Of a DNA stretch of 64,000 bases, positions 22,772-32,197 are shown one piece after another. Under the pieces are notes generated by a model. The model was not told the origin of the DNA, did not search any database, and saw nothing but the letters and a program-made list of their open reading frames with translations. A program made the translations under genes and the position numbers. Source of the DNA: Chlorops oryzae (taxonomy: Eukaryota; Arthropoda; Insecta; Diptera; Chloropidae); the NCBI GenBank assembly GCA_020466095.1, contig CM035809.1, positions 24,968,455 through 25,032,454 on the forward strand. The letters are read 5' to 3'. Position 1 is the stretch's first letter. Every line of letters begins with the position of its first letter.

Positions 22772-22931
22772 CAGTAAAAATCGGTTATAACGATTATCGA
22801 TTATAGCGATGAACATTTTAGGTAAAGCTTGGTTCTCTATTCTGATTTCTGTTACCGGATATAGCGATTATCGGTTATAACGATGCATTTTTGCTGGTCC
22901 CTTCGACATCGGTTATAACCGATTTTCATTG
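22772..22931. mobile_element. Tc1/mariner-pogo type MITE, TA-flanked
   Basis: It starts CAGTAAAAATCGGTTATAAC and ends with the inverse of CAATGAAAATCGGTTATAAC, with TA on both sides. Inner copies of CGGTTATAACGAT and GATTATCG repeat the end motif. About 160 bases, non-coding. Ends and TA target fit pogo-like elements. Confidence 0.75.
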
Positions 22932-24350
22932 TATATGTATTTATATAAGAAGACATATAAGGCTTTTGAAGCTATAATTTCTAGAAAATACAAAAAAAAA
23001 TTCCAAATTTGCTGAATTTCTATGATGCCACGCCCACGTTTTCGAAAAAAAAACTTTATTTTCATGATATAAGAGACTATCAATCACAATAAACTGACCA
23101 GTGGAGTACGCAGGCTGTGTTTTTTGGGGGCTAGAATATTCTTTGAAGTGGGGGGAGAAAAAATAGTCACGATTCAAAGTTTTGTGTTGTCGAAGGTTCC
23201 TGCCGAAATCATTTTCTGCGTAAGCGCCTGAAACTTATTATAGAGAATGAGTAAATGTGTTCTCTCTATCCTTTAACCCTTTAAAGCATGATATATTATA
23301 TAAGTGGATACGTTTTTCCCAGTAAATTAAAGCTGCAAAAATAATTACAATACATCTTTTTTATCAAAAAGTACTAATGTTTCCGTTTTTTTTTAATTTT
23401 TTTATTGCCAGATACCATGTATGGGTTCTCATGCGATTAAAAGGTTAAACAAAAATTTCTGTTTCGCTATCAATCAGCACACCAAACGGTACTATAATTT
23501 TGCGCCAAACTGTGTTTCTGTATGACCTGTTGGCGCTCATTCGCACATCGAAGTTTTTAAACAAAAAACAAAAACAATTTCAAATGACTTCGCTAGCAAC
23601 GTGTTGACTCTCGCATATGTACATACATACATACCATAATGCATACATACCGCTTACATATTGATTTTTACCCAAAGAAAAAACCCCTGATTTTGAATTC
23701 TAATGCTCTGTCCTTTGGGTTATTTTTTTTTTTTTGGTCTCGCCAGTCGATGTGAAGCGCGCACATAAATTGGAAGTCGGTTCATTGAAAAGTGATAATA
23801 ATAAACTACCTCAAATCAAGTCTGACTAATTGCGATAATTATTACGCAAACAAAAAACATTGATTGGGAAAAGGTAAGTGCAAAATTTGATAACAATAGA
23901 AAAACACAAACGAATCTTATGGCACGTGAGTTGAGGGGGGAATGCTCCAAACAAGAGGAAGATCCCACCGGCTTGCCAAGTCATGCCAAGCGTGTTTTGA
24001 GAGGTTTGTTGTGAAACAAATGAATCAGAATATCAAGGGGAAGGACACGAAGAGAGCTGTTCGCTCTCGCTCGCTCTCTCTCTCTTTTGTGATGAATATT
24101 CTCGTAGCGTCGCTTTAGGGTATGGTCGACATATTAGTACGCTACGAGAAATAGTTTTCGTTTACAAATTTAAGAAGCTTCATATCAATGACCGCTTTAA
24201 AGCTCCGGGTATTCTAATATTTATTTAATTTAATTTCATAGTAGAGTTATTAGAATTTTACTCTCTCACGGAAAACTAAAAGAACCTTAAAACATTTGGG
24301 TTTACCGGATTTATAACTCGTTAAAAAAAAATTAGCCCCAAAGTTCTTAG
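22932..24350. other. No gene; simple runs
   Basis: It includes CATA-type repeats near 23615-23650 and a CTCTCTCGCTCGCTCTC run near 24062-24087. Nothing coding recognised. Confidence 0.5.
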
Positions 24351-25170
24351 ATTTTTATACCCGACACACTCTGTGTCGAGGGTATATTGCGTAAGAATGA
24401 TATATTCATAGACTCAAATAAATAAATAAATATATATAGAAATGATCAGCGTCACCAGGAGATTCGATTTAGACATGTCCGTCCGTCTGTCCGTCTGTTT
24501 GTATACAGTTATCTTATCGAAGGAGTTGAGCTATCTTGACAAAATTTGGTATGCGTGCTCACGGGGACATGAGTAAGAACAAGTTCGAGAATGGACCCGA
24601 TCGGTCCATTTTTAGGGGTACCTCCAGTACTAGGGTCTGTTACGAAAATCACAAAAACTGCTTTAAAATCTGATATTTTAATGAAATTTGACAGTTGAAC
24701 ATATTTGAAGTCAAGCTATTCAATTTCAATTTCAAAAAATTGGAAAAGAGGGCGTGGCCGAAGGGTGTTTTTCGAAAATTCCCCGAAATTCAAATGGGAC
24801 TTGAATGAAAGTTGGCACTTATGCTTCCTTTGTAGCCATAAACATCCTCCCAAAAAATTTCCCAGATCGGTCCATTATTAAGGGTACCTCCAGTACTAGG
24901 GTCTGTCACAAAAATCCCAAAACTGCCCCAAAATCGGACTTTTTCCAAATATTTCAACGAAACTTGGAATTTGAGCGTATATCTAAGCCTACGATTAGAA
25001 TTCAAAAAAATTGGGAAAGTGGGCGTGGCAAAAGGGCCGTTTTCATAAATGATTAATTTAATCAAAAGTCGGTATATTGGGCCCCTTATGGCCCTTAACA
25101 CCTCTTGAATATAAAAAATTATTTGAACACGTGTGTCTGTGTCGGGTATTCTATTGTCAGGCTCGCCTGA
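24351..25170. mobile_element. DINE-1/INE-1-like (Helitron-related) element
   Basis: The left end has TATACCCGACACACTCTGTG and its short inverse near 25136-25148 (TGTGTCGGGTA), which are subterminal inverted repeats. A GTCCGTCTGTCC core microsatellite lies near 24479. Near the right end GTCAGGC-TCG-GCCTGAC can form the kind of hairpin placed just inside Helitron 3' ends. This order (subterminal repeats, microsatellite core, 3' hairpin) is the layout described for DINE-1. Two internal copies of a block with TTAAGGGTACCTCCAGTACT and GGGCGTGGC follow each other, so the middle is partly duplicated. Non-coding. Confidence 0.6.
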
Positions 25171-25750
25171 CTATAACACCCTAACTTGTTTAAATTATTC
25201 CACCTATATAAATTTTCATCGAAATTGGGCGTCATGAATTTTTCATATATTTTGTCTCTAGCATCTCAAATTTGCATCTCAACCAACTACGTCACGAAGG
25301 CTGACGAAGAGTCTGGAAAGAGTGAACTGATTTTTTCAAGGCCTGTTCACATTATCGAGACTTTTTACACTATCGAGGCACTATTTTTGTTTGTTTTATT
25401 TGCTTTTGTGGATCAAATTTGTAGTTTTTTTTTTAAAAAGCTGACTTTTTAAAAAAATTTCAAAATCGATGTTTATTTTTCTTTCGTTGTTCCAACAATT
25501 TTTTTTTTAACAGCTTTCTTGCGAAATGTCACAATACCAGCGTTACCTGATTTATAAGTTTCAGTTTACGTTTTCAGTCTATTCCCGGGGTTCACACTAT
25601 CCAGACGCGACTGTATATATTTTGTTCCTAAATCGTTCATACATACATCTGAAAAATATTTTCCCTCCCTTTAATATTCATTGCCGTGTTAATGATGATT
25701 GAGGTATACTTATATTTCTAAACTTTTCACTCAATGCTTTTTAATATCTT
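25171..25750. other. No gene seen
   Basis: A+T-rich spacer. A 70-80 codon open stretch at 25186-25452 has no recognisable motif and I do not call it. Confidence 0.5.
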
Positions 25751-26243
25751 ATAGCCTTTTCAGACTAGCAGCTAAATCTAGATTTAGAGCCAACTTCTGC
25801 ATTTATCCGTGTATTTAAATGCATTTAGGGCCTACTAAATGCAGAGATATATTCTAAATTTATGATGAATTCGCTGCAACAGTGGCGAGAAAAGTACGAA
25901 ATTAAATTTAATTTTAGGCAAACCCAGCCCAAACAGCTGGTTGACGCCTGCCGAATTTTGTGAAAAATCGAGGAAATTTTATTTAGAAGAAATGAAAAAC
26001 CCCAACTTGTTAACAAAAACGATGTTCCTCCTCTTTAAATATGGCATGACCTTTTTTTTGAGAAGCTCCCTTCTATCGATTTTTTCCTCGTTTTTAAAGA
26101 CATTCAAAAATAAGGAGGCCAATTTTATAATAAGTCAATGCGGGACAACCACCCACCCCTATCCAAAAAAAGACACAGAATTTGCTGGAATTGTTGTACT
26201 TAAATTAGAAAGCAACAATATTACTATTGATTTATGAATTATA

Positions 26244-26773
26244 CAGGGTTTTCCGTTTGTGAAGGTCAACCGGTCGGGAGCTGATAGAGGGGGTCAGAAC
26301 TAACTAAAAATAGTGAGATATTTAATTTTCTCATCTTATTTCCAAAAAATTTATTAGACATATGGGGTACCAAACTAAAGGAAATCGATCCAGCATTTTA
26401 AATAAAATAAGAAATGTGGGTGTTAATTGGACCTTTTTCATACCAAAATGGCTCTCAAAGTCAAAAAATGTTTACAAAAATTTTAAATTTTGACTTTGAA
26501 GGCTCATATACCCTTGAAGCTGCAATAAAGTATAGGTATTTTATACGCCTGTAAAGGTATGATAATTCTTTATCGAACTGCATTAAAATTTTTATCTTGG
26601 ATTCAAACGTTAAGGCGTGAAAATTTTATTTCTGAAACCACTGCAAATTTCTTTGTTTCCCTTATAACTACTCAGGGGATCATTTTGGATCCCCCCTGCC
26701 ATACGATTTTTTGTTAGTTCTGACCCCTTCTTTCAGCTCCTGAATGGTTGACCTTCACAAACGGAACACCCTG
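26244..26773. mobile_element. TA-flanked MITE with CAGGGTGTTCCGTTTGTGAAGG ends
   Basis: CAGGGTTTTCCGTTTGTGAA (26244) and its inverse ending CGGAACACCCTG (26773) extend for about 30 bases with one mismatch (GGTCAACC inside), and TA flanks both ends. AGTTCTGACCCC and GGGGTCAGAACT are also paired further in. This suggests a Tc1/mariner-type non-autonomous element. A lone matching end (CAGGGTGTTCC after TA) is at 63441. Confidence 0.8.
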
Positions 26774-26796
26774 TATATATAATGGGTAAAATATAT

Positions 26797-27044
26797 CGCA
26801 CACTAATCACTAAACCGGCACAATTCAAAATTGTTTCAAAAAAAATTTATTCATATTTGTCAATATTTTACTGCAGGAAAAGGAACAGTACGAAAATTCA
26901 CATTGATATCTATTGATTCTGCAGTTAATTAAGAATAATAGAAAATTTAAAAAAGAAATAAATTTCACAGACGTCGAGAGTTATAGGCTGTTTTCCCGAG
27001 AAATGCAAAATTTTGAGTTGTGCCGATTTAGTGATTAGTGTGCG
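26797..27044. mobile_element. MITE with CGCACACTAATCACTAAA ends, ATAT-flanked
   Basis: Inverted ends of about 36 bases with two mismatches begin CGCACACTAATCACTAAA and finish CACAA-TCAAAATT. ATAT is found on both sides (26793-26796, 27045-27048). It shares the CGCACAC start, the CACAACTCAAAA inner end, the size (248 against 247) and the ATAT flanks with 14605-14851, so the two are one family with a variable middle in the ends. Confidence 0.8.
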
Positions 27045-27517
27045 ATATTTTATTTGACATCACAATTTTGATCGTAACTGTCTTTACGGGACGGTTCCGC
27101 AGCATGCGAGACGGTTGGCCGCTTTATTCAACAAACGAAACAGTTGATTTAAATGCAGAATGCTGCTAAATGCAAATAGATGTAGTCTGAAAGGGTATGA
27201 AAGGGTCTGAAAAGCCTATTATACACTATGTATCCTCTTGATAGAGGAATATTGACAAATACTTTTGATTTGATTCGACCATCTATTCTAGATGTAGTAC
27301 AGCATCCGTGAGTGCCACGTCAGACATAGAAACATTTATCGAGCAAGAATTAATTATGTAGAGATATAAGAGCAGAGAAGAGAGGGCAATTTGATCCGGC
27401 ACTTTTGAATGGACTCGACCGCAAATGTGTTTTAATGAGGCACAGTCGACTCTCAAAAACTTGAATACACGACAATCTAAAACTGCAATAAAATTTGATG
27501 CCTCCAAGACTTAACAA

Positions 27518-27523
27518 TTTATT
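27518..27523 (-). terminator. Poly(A) signal of riboflavin kinase
   Basis: TTTATT on the + strand is AATAAA on the - strand, about 160 bases beyond the riboflavin kinase stop. Confidence 0.5.
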
Positions 27524-27683
27524 TACAAAAAAACAAAAAAAAAAAACTACTTATAAAAAAAATTCAAAAATTAAAAAAAAATCTAATCTTAAAATACAAA
27601 GTGTTAAAGCTTATCAAAGGAAATCGTTCTCACGTACAAAAACGGTGTTGCCTCAACAAACATTAAAAGTTCGATACTTATAG

Positions 27684-28314
27684 CTATTTTTGCAAGTCAT
27701 TTCCTTGACATAACACGTTTTCTTCTATCTTATCATGGTGTTTAAAAAATTCGGAATCTTTCAATATTATAGCGTTTTCATTGCTGTCTAGTAATAAATT
27801 CGCCTTTTCTATATCATCATTGATCGCTGCGATTAGATCATCTAGTGAATCGAAGTTCTTCTCAGGCCTAATAAAACCGACGATGCAAACTTTCAGCAAA
27901 CATCCATACAGATCACGGTCGAATTTATGGAGTATATGAGTTTCCTAAAAAAGATTATTAAATTAGAATTTATTTGTATATCAATATATGTATGTCCCAC
28001 ATACCATACTTTTCTCTGTGTTGTCATAAAAAGGATTCCATCCAATGCTCATTACCATTTTATACACTTCTCCATTATCGACATTTGCCCAGCCATAATA
28101 AATTCCAGTTTGTAAAGACGTTGGCAAACTTTTCACTACCTCCAGTGGGTAGTTGGCTACAAAGAAATTTTTTTTTTATAATAAAATCAATATATTCATT
28201 GAAAATGTTTAATTTCAAAATTTAAATACCTGTTGGAATTCCCAGTTCCTTGGACCCCCTGCCAAAACCTTTAACGATTTCGCCTTTGGCATAAAACGGC
28301 AGACACTCAAGCAT
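27684..28314 (-). CDS. RFK: Riboflavin kinase (FMN synthesis)
   Basis: Three exons on the - strand: 28314-28230, 28156-28005, 27944-27684; 165 residues, near the ~150-160 usual for animal riboflavin kinases. The enzyme uses ATP and a divalent metal to turn riboflavin into FMN in the cytosol, the first step to FAD. Visible features: GFGRGSKELGIPTAN (residues 16-30), with PTAN binding metal and phosphate; GIYYGWANVDN and MSIGWNPFYDNTEKSMETHIL, where Glu80 (ETH) is the expected catalytic base; and a C-terminal KVCIVGFIRPEKNFDSLDDLI. Splice phases 1 and 0 join cleanly and no frame break is seen. The extra C-terminal residues after EFFKHHDK are less conserved. Start chosen at the Met just before GEIVKGFG, preceded by GGGAAA. 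A spliced leader is likely (next entry). Confidence 0.93.
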
Positions 28315-28419
28315 TTTCCCTAAAGTTCGTCGTTTTTTTTATTTAATTTTTTTTGTTTTTAGTTTTTTGTTTTATTTTTGGTTTTTAGTTTTTTGTTTTT
28401 AATAGAAAAAATTATATTG

Positions 28420-28488
28420 CTGGAAAAGAAAAAAAGTAATTAAATGTTTTTGTGAAGTAAATAACATTGATTATGATTGATTACTTAC
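28420..28488 (-). other. Probable 5' UTR intron of riboflavin kinase
   Basis: On the - strand a good donor (ATATGTAAGT, cut after 28489) is followed 69 bases later by TTTTTTCTTTTCCAG (acceptor, exon resuming at 28419). Joining them gives a short upstream frame starting ATGAAGCGACC that stops after about ten codons, before the kinase start. This placement is by signals only. Confidence 0.4.
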
Positions 28489-28489
28489 A

Positions 28490-29441
28490 TATTAATTGTG
28501 GTCGCTTCATAACAAACTTCACGTTACTCTTGAGTGCACCGCATTAATTTGAATTTTCAAATTTTTTTTTTTATAATAAGTATACTTTATTTATTTTTTG
28601 TACGTTTTATATGGAAGTAAGTATCTGCCGCGTAAGTCGGAATGCATCTGAAAAATATAATTTTATTAAATTAAAATAACACAAGAGGATTACACATTTG
28701 TAATTACTCTGGCCAGTCACGCATGAGTTGCCATGTTTTTAATAATAATAATTCTTTTTTTTTCCTCCGAACGTTAATTTTTTCACACAATTTTCATGCC
28801 TTTCCATATGTTTCAGATTATCCGAACAATGTTATGTCTCACAGGTCACAAAACACATTGAACTACACGAAGTTTATTCTTGTCGATAGCATTGCAAACT
28901 CAGCGGAATAGTTTCACAAAGATTCTCTTAGTCTTGTTATCAAGTGATTTTTCGTGTGTAGCAAATAGATGAAAAAGAAAAGAAAGAAAATAGTATCGGA
29001 TATTCGGGGATATTCCACGTAAAGCGGCCCTACATGTCGCAGTCAGATGTTCCAGAAACAAAATGTGCTCCACTTTCTTTCTCACTCATTCAGATGAAAT
29101 GTGCACGAAACCGGTCTCGTACGTCCGCACTTCTCGGCATTTTCGAATAGACTCGAGAATAACCGAAACAGCTGTGAGTAGAAAAATCATTTCTAATCAA
29201 TTACAGTGGAAAGAGAACTGTTGCCATTTTCTCTTTGAGTGATGTCATGCTGAGGGGATTTGTGAAATTGTCAAAAAGCAGTCAATAGCCAGCGTTGCCA
29301 GGTAAAGGCAAGGCAAATTCCCGTTTTTTTTTTGCTCAAAGCGCAATGTTTTTCCCCTTTTTATTGTTTATTTTCCCCGATTTTCATAAACTAGCGTAAA
29401 TGTGTAGTTTATCTAACATAATTATGTTTATTTTGTTGAAT
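28490..29441. other. Upstream region of riboflavin kinase; no other gene
   Basis: It should hold the promoter of the - strand kinase gene. No other coding sequence recognised. AGCGTTGCCAGG at about 29291 has a distant inverse (GGCATCGCTGGCAAC) near 31136, bracketing the MITE cluster between. Confidence 0.4.
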
Positions 29442-30006
29442 CGGCCAAAATTCTTTTTAATGCCTAAATTTCTGTCTCTGTCAACGAAATTCAGTGTTCG
29501 TAGAAAAGCAAATCAAATTAATATAAAAATAATTTTACCTAAAAATTTATTAATAACGAAATAAAACACTCTAGTCCAATTGAAAAAAAAATCGAATATT
29601 ACCAAACTTCCATCTTGTTTACTCGCAAATTACAGTAAAATTGTTGTCTTGTTTAGCAAGACAAGACAAGATAAGACAACAATAGTGGGACTCATGCAGC
29701 TTCGCAAATTGTGGGAAATGAGAAATTTGTCCCACAACTGTCAAAATTTATATGAAAATTTACGATGGGAAAAGTTGCGAAGGCATTTGCGAAGCTGCAT
29801 GAGTCCCACTGTTGTTGTCTTATCTTGTCTTGTCTTGTCTTGCCAAACAAGACAACAATTTTACTGTAATTTGCGAAGAAGAAAAATCTAGTTTTGGTAA
29901 TAATTGATTTTTTCAATCCGACTAGATTAATTTGGTTGCTCCTTCAGAAAAACAGAATTTCATTGACAGAGACAGAAGTTAAGGCATTAAAAAGAATTTT
30001 GGCCCG
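29442..30006. mobile_element. Large fold-back element, two nested pairs of arms
   Basis: The outer arms 29442-29491 and 29957-30006 (GGCCAAAATTCTTTTTAATG start, then TCTGTCTCTGTCAA) are inverted copies. The inner arms, each about 130 bases, run from 29580 and to 29917, with TTACAGTAAAATTGTTGTCT, an AAGACAAGACAAGATAAG run, and GGGACTCATGCAGCTTCGCA. The loop is near 29710-29785. Transcribed, it would form a very long hairpin. There is no protein. The outer and inner pairs may be one fold-back element or one MITE inside another. Confidence 0.75.
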
Positions 30007-30249
30007 AACATTATAATTAACAAACAGTGAAAATAACATAATTTGTCTTCTTGTTAGTGTTCCTTTGACAAAGTTTCCTAAGTTTGGGTGTTATAGGTGC
30101 CGATTTTTAGGCCACCACGTTTGAGGCAATTCAAAAACATGAATTCCTTTTTACTCCTACGCGTTTCAACTAAGTCCCTTTGTAGGGTCAGAGAGTCTAT
30201 TTTTATTGAGAAGAAATTTTTCACATGTTTTAAAAAAGATTTCTTCTTT

Positions 30250-30812
30250 GGGAGCGTCCATAAATGATGTCACGCATTTTTTGCGGTTTTTAGACCCCCT
30301 CCCCCCCTTTGTCCCAAACCTGTTACATATGAGCTAACCCCCTCCCCCCCTGTGTCACGTCACAATTAATATGAAAAAACAGTATAGGCCAATTCACAAT
30401 TAATGCTAATTTAAGGTTAAATATGCTAACATGTTTTTTATATGGAGTTTGACATCTCACGCCTACTTTAACACATTAAACCTTAATTAAGGTAATAATT
30501 AATTTAAATTAGCTTGCACTTTGTGACACATATCACTAATTTATAAATATGATGCTATTTTTCATATAAAAAAATTAATGTAACAAAATCTTTATTTTAT
30601 ATTTTGTTTGTAGTAGCAACGGTAACAACGTTTTCTTCCTTAGTAACAGTTTTATTTTTAAGAGCAAAAATATTTTTTTAAACAAATTTTACTATGAAAA
30701 GTGTGACATAACATGCTTGGGAACCCCCCCTCCACCCTATGTCACAAAACTGTCACAGATGAGCTGACCCCCTCCCCCCCCACCAAACGTGACATCATTT
30801 ATGGGCGCTCCC
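30250..30812. mobile_element. MITE with GGGAGCGTCCATAAATGATG ends
   Basis: GGGAGCGTCCATAAATGATG at 30250 is mirrored by CATCATTTATGGGCGCTCCC ending at 30812. The arms go on for about 100 bases with C-rich tracts (ACCCCCTCCCCCC), GTCACGTCAC and GTCACA blocks. The middle has another palindrome of TTAAGGTTAA / TTAACCTTAA type. Non-coding. No clean target duplication is visible. Confidence 0.8.
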
Positions 30813-30855
30813 TTTCTTAAATTAAATTAAACTTATTATCGCATAGACCAAAAAA

Positions 30856-31004
30856 CGGCCTTTACATGGTCACGTTTTCCTGCAAGCGCCGCATCATGCA
30901 AATGAATGTCATGCCTGTTTTTCATACATTTTTTGCTTTTACATGGTCATTCTTTTCAATCACGCCACGCATGACTGCAGGTAAACGTGATCATGTAAAG
31001 GCCG
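30856..31004. mobile_element. 149-bp MITE with CGGCCTTTACATGGTCACG ends
   Basis: CGGCCTTTACATGGTCACGT at 30856 pairs with ACGTGATCATGTAAAGGCCG ending at 31004; TTTTCCTGCA and TGCAGGTAAA extend the arms. Short, non-coding, compact hairpin-forming unit. Confidence 0.8.
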
Positions 31005-31666
31005 CTATAGGTACTTTTTGATAAAAGAAAATGTATACCGTTGGCTTGTTGGGGCTGCCCCCGTTTTCATGCCGATTTTTCCCGTCTTCCCTTTCAGGTT
31101 GAAAAATCCCGCAAAACGGGGAAAATCCCACCATCTGGCATCGCTGGCAACAGCAGTGCTACATGTCAGAAATTAGTGTCAGTGCTGCCAGTGGTTTTGG
31201 TCTTTTCTCTCCGTAGTCCTCTGAAAATCGCTTTGCCCTATTTGCTTTAGGTAAAATCCCACGGAAAATCTCTTTTATAAATCTTGATTATACTTTAAAA
31301 ATAACGTTTTTTCATAGCGAATACATGCTTGTCTAAATATATTTGTGGCAATAAGGAATAACTCCTTAAGTTGAAATTTACTGTTTCGAAAAAAAAAAAA
31401 AAATTCAAGGTCTTGCATCACAGTTTCAGAGTTTCAGTCTGCTTTAGAGTTGGTCCTTATGGACATAAAAGGTTAAGAAGAGTCTAGTCTGTTTTTTTTA
31501 AATATTTATATCCTCCAATATTAATTCTACAAATGCCAAAAGTAGTTGCTTAAAATAAACTTTTTGATAAAATATGCAAATTCTGTATATGTTAAGTAAT
31601 TTATAAATCTATCGGCTCAAACTTTCAATTTGATCATATAATATATAAATGTTCACAAAAAATTAA
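31005..31666. other. No gene seen
   Basis: Spacer; includes GGCATCGCTGGCAAC (near 31136), the inverse of a sequence at about 29291. Nothing coding. Confidence 0.4.
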
Positions 31667-32197
31667 GCCCAAAATCCAACATTGCGAGAGCCTGATGCGG
31701 GAGCGCGAGACGAGACGCACAGAAATTTCAATGCATTTAACCATATGGTTCAAGGTCCAATGTATCGCACTGCGAGACATCGTAGCGAGAAAATTTTGAA
31801 AAATTGAATATTTCTCGTTGCGAGGCAATTGGACAGGTTAATGATGTAGCAATTTTTTGAGTACCCGCCAATGGGTACTCGTTTAAACTAATAAAACAAA
31901 AACTGTTCACTGTTCCGTGAAAGAGAGATTTTCCAATATTTCGCGAGCTTTGGTTCATTTTGAAAATTTTTGAAAATTTTGAATTAAAATTTAAACTCAA
32001 GTGATAACGAGTAATTTTATGACTATTCGGTACTCGTTAGATTGGTACTTGGTTCAAATATTGCATTACTAGAAGCGAAATTATGCTATCATCTGCGTGA
32101 CGCAAAACTCTAATTGGAGATTGAAATGCGTCACGCAAAACATTTGCGTGACGTCGCGCACTCTCGCATCGGGCTCTCGCAATATTGGATTTTGGGC
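31667..32197. mobile_element. MITE with GCCCAAAATCCAACATTGCG ends
   Basis: The left GCCCAAAATCCAACATTGCG then AGAGCC-GATGCGGGAG is matched inverted by CTCGCATCGGGCTCTCGCAA then TATTGGATTTTGGGC ending at 32197. Inside are GGGTACTCG blocks in both directions around 31862-32050. Non-coding. Confidence 0.75.

Larger units (their letters stand above)
25751..27221. mobile_element. Old repeat with AGCCTTTTCAGAC ends holding two younger MITEs
   Basis: AGCCTTTTCAGACTAGCAGC at 25753 is matched inverted by GTCTGAAAAGCCT near 27206-27218, with GCTGCTAAAT and AACAG(C/T)TG(G/A)T blocks on both arms. Between the arms sit the complete elements 26244-26773 and 26797-27044. The outer element is diverged, so its exact edges are uncertain. 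Confidence 0.5.
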
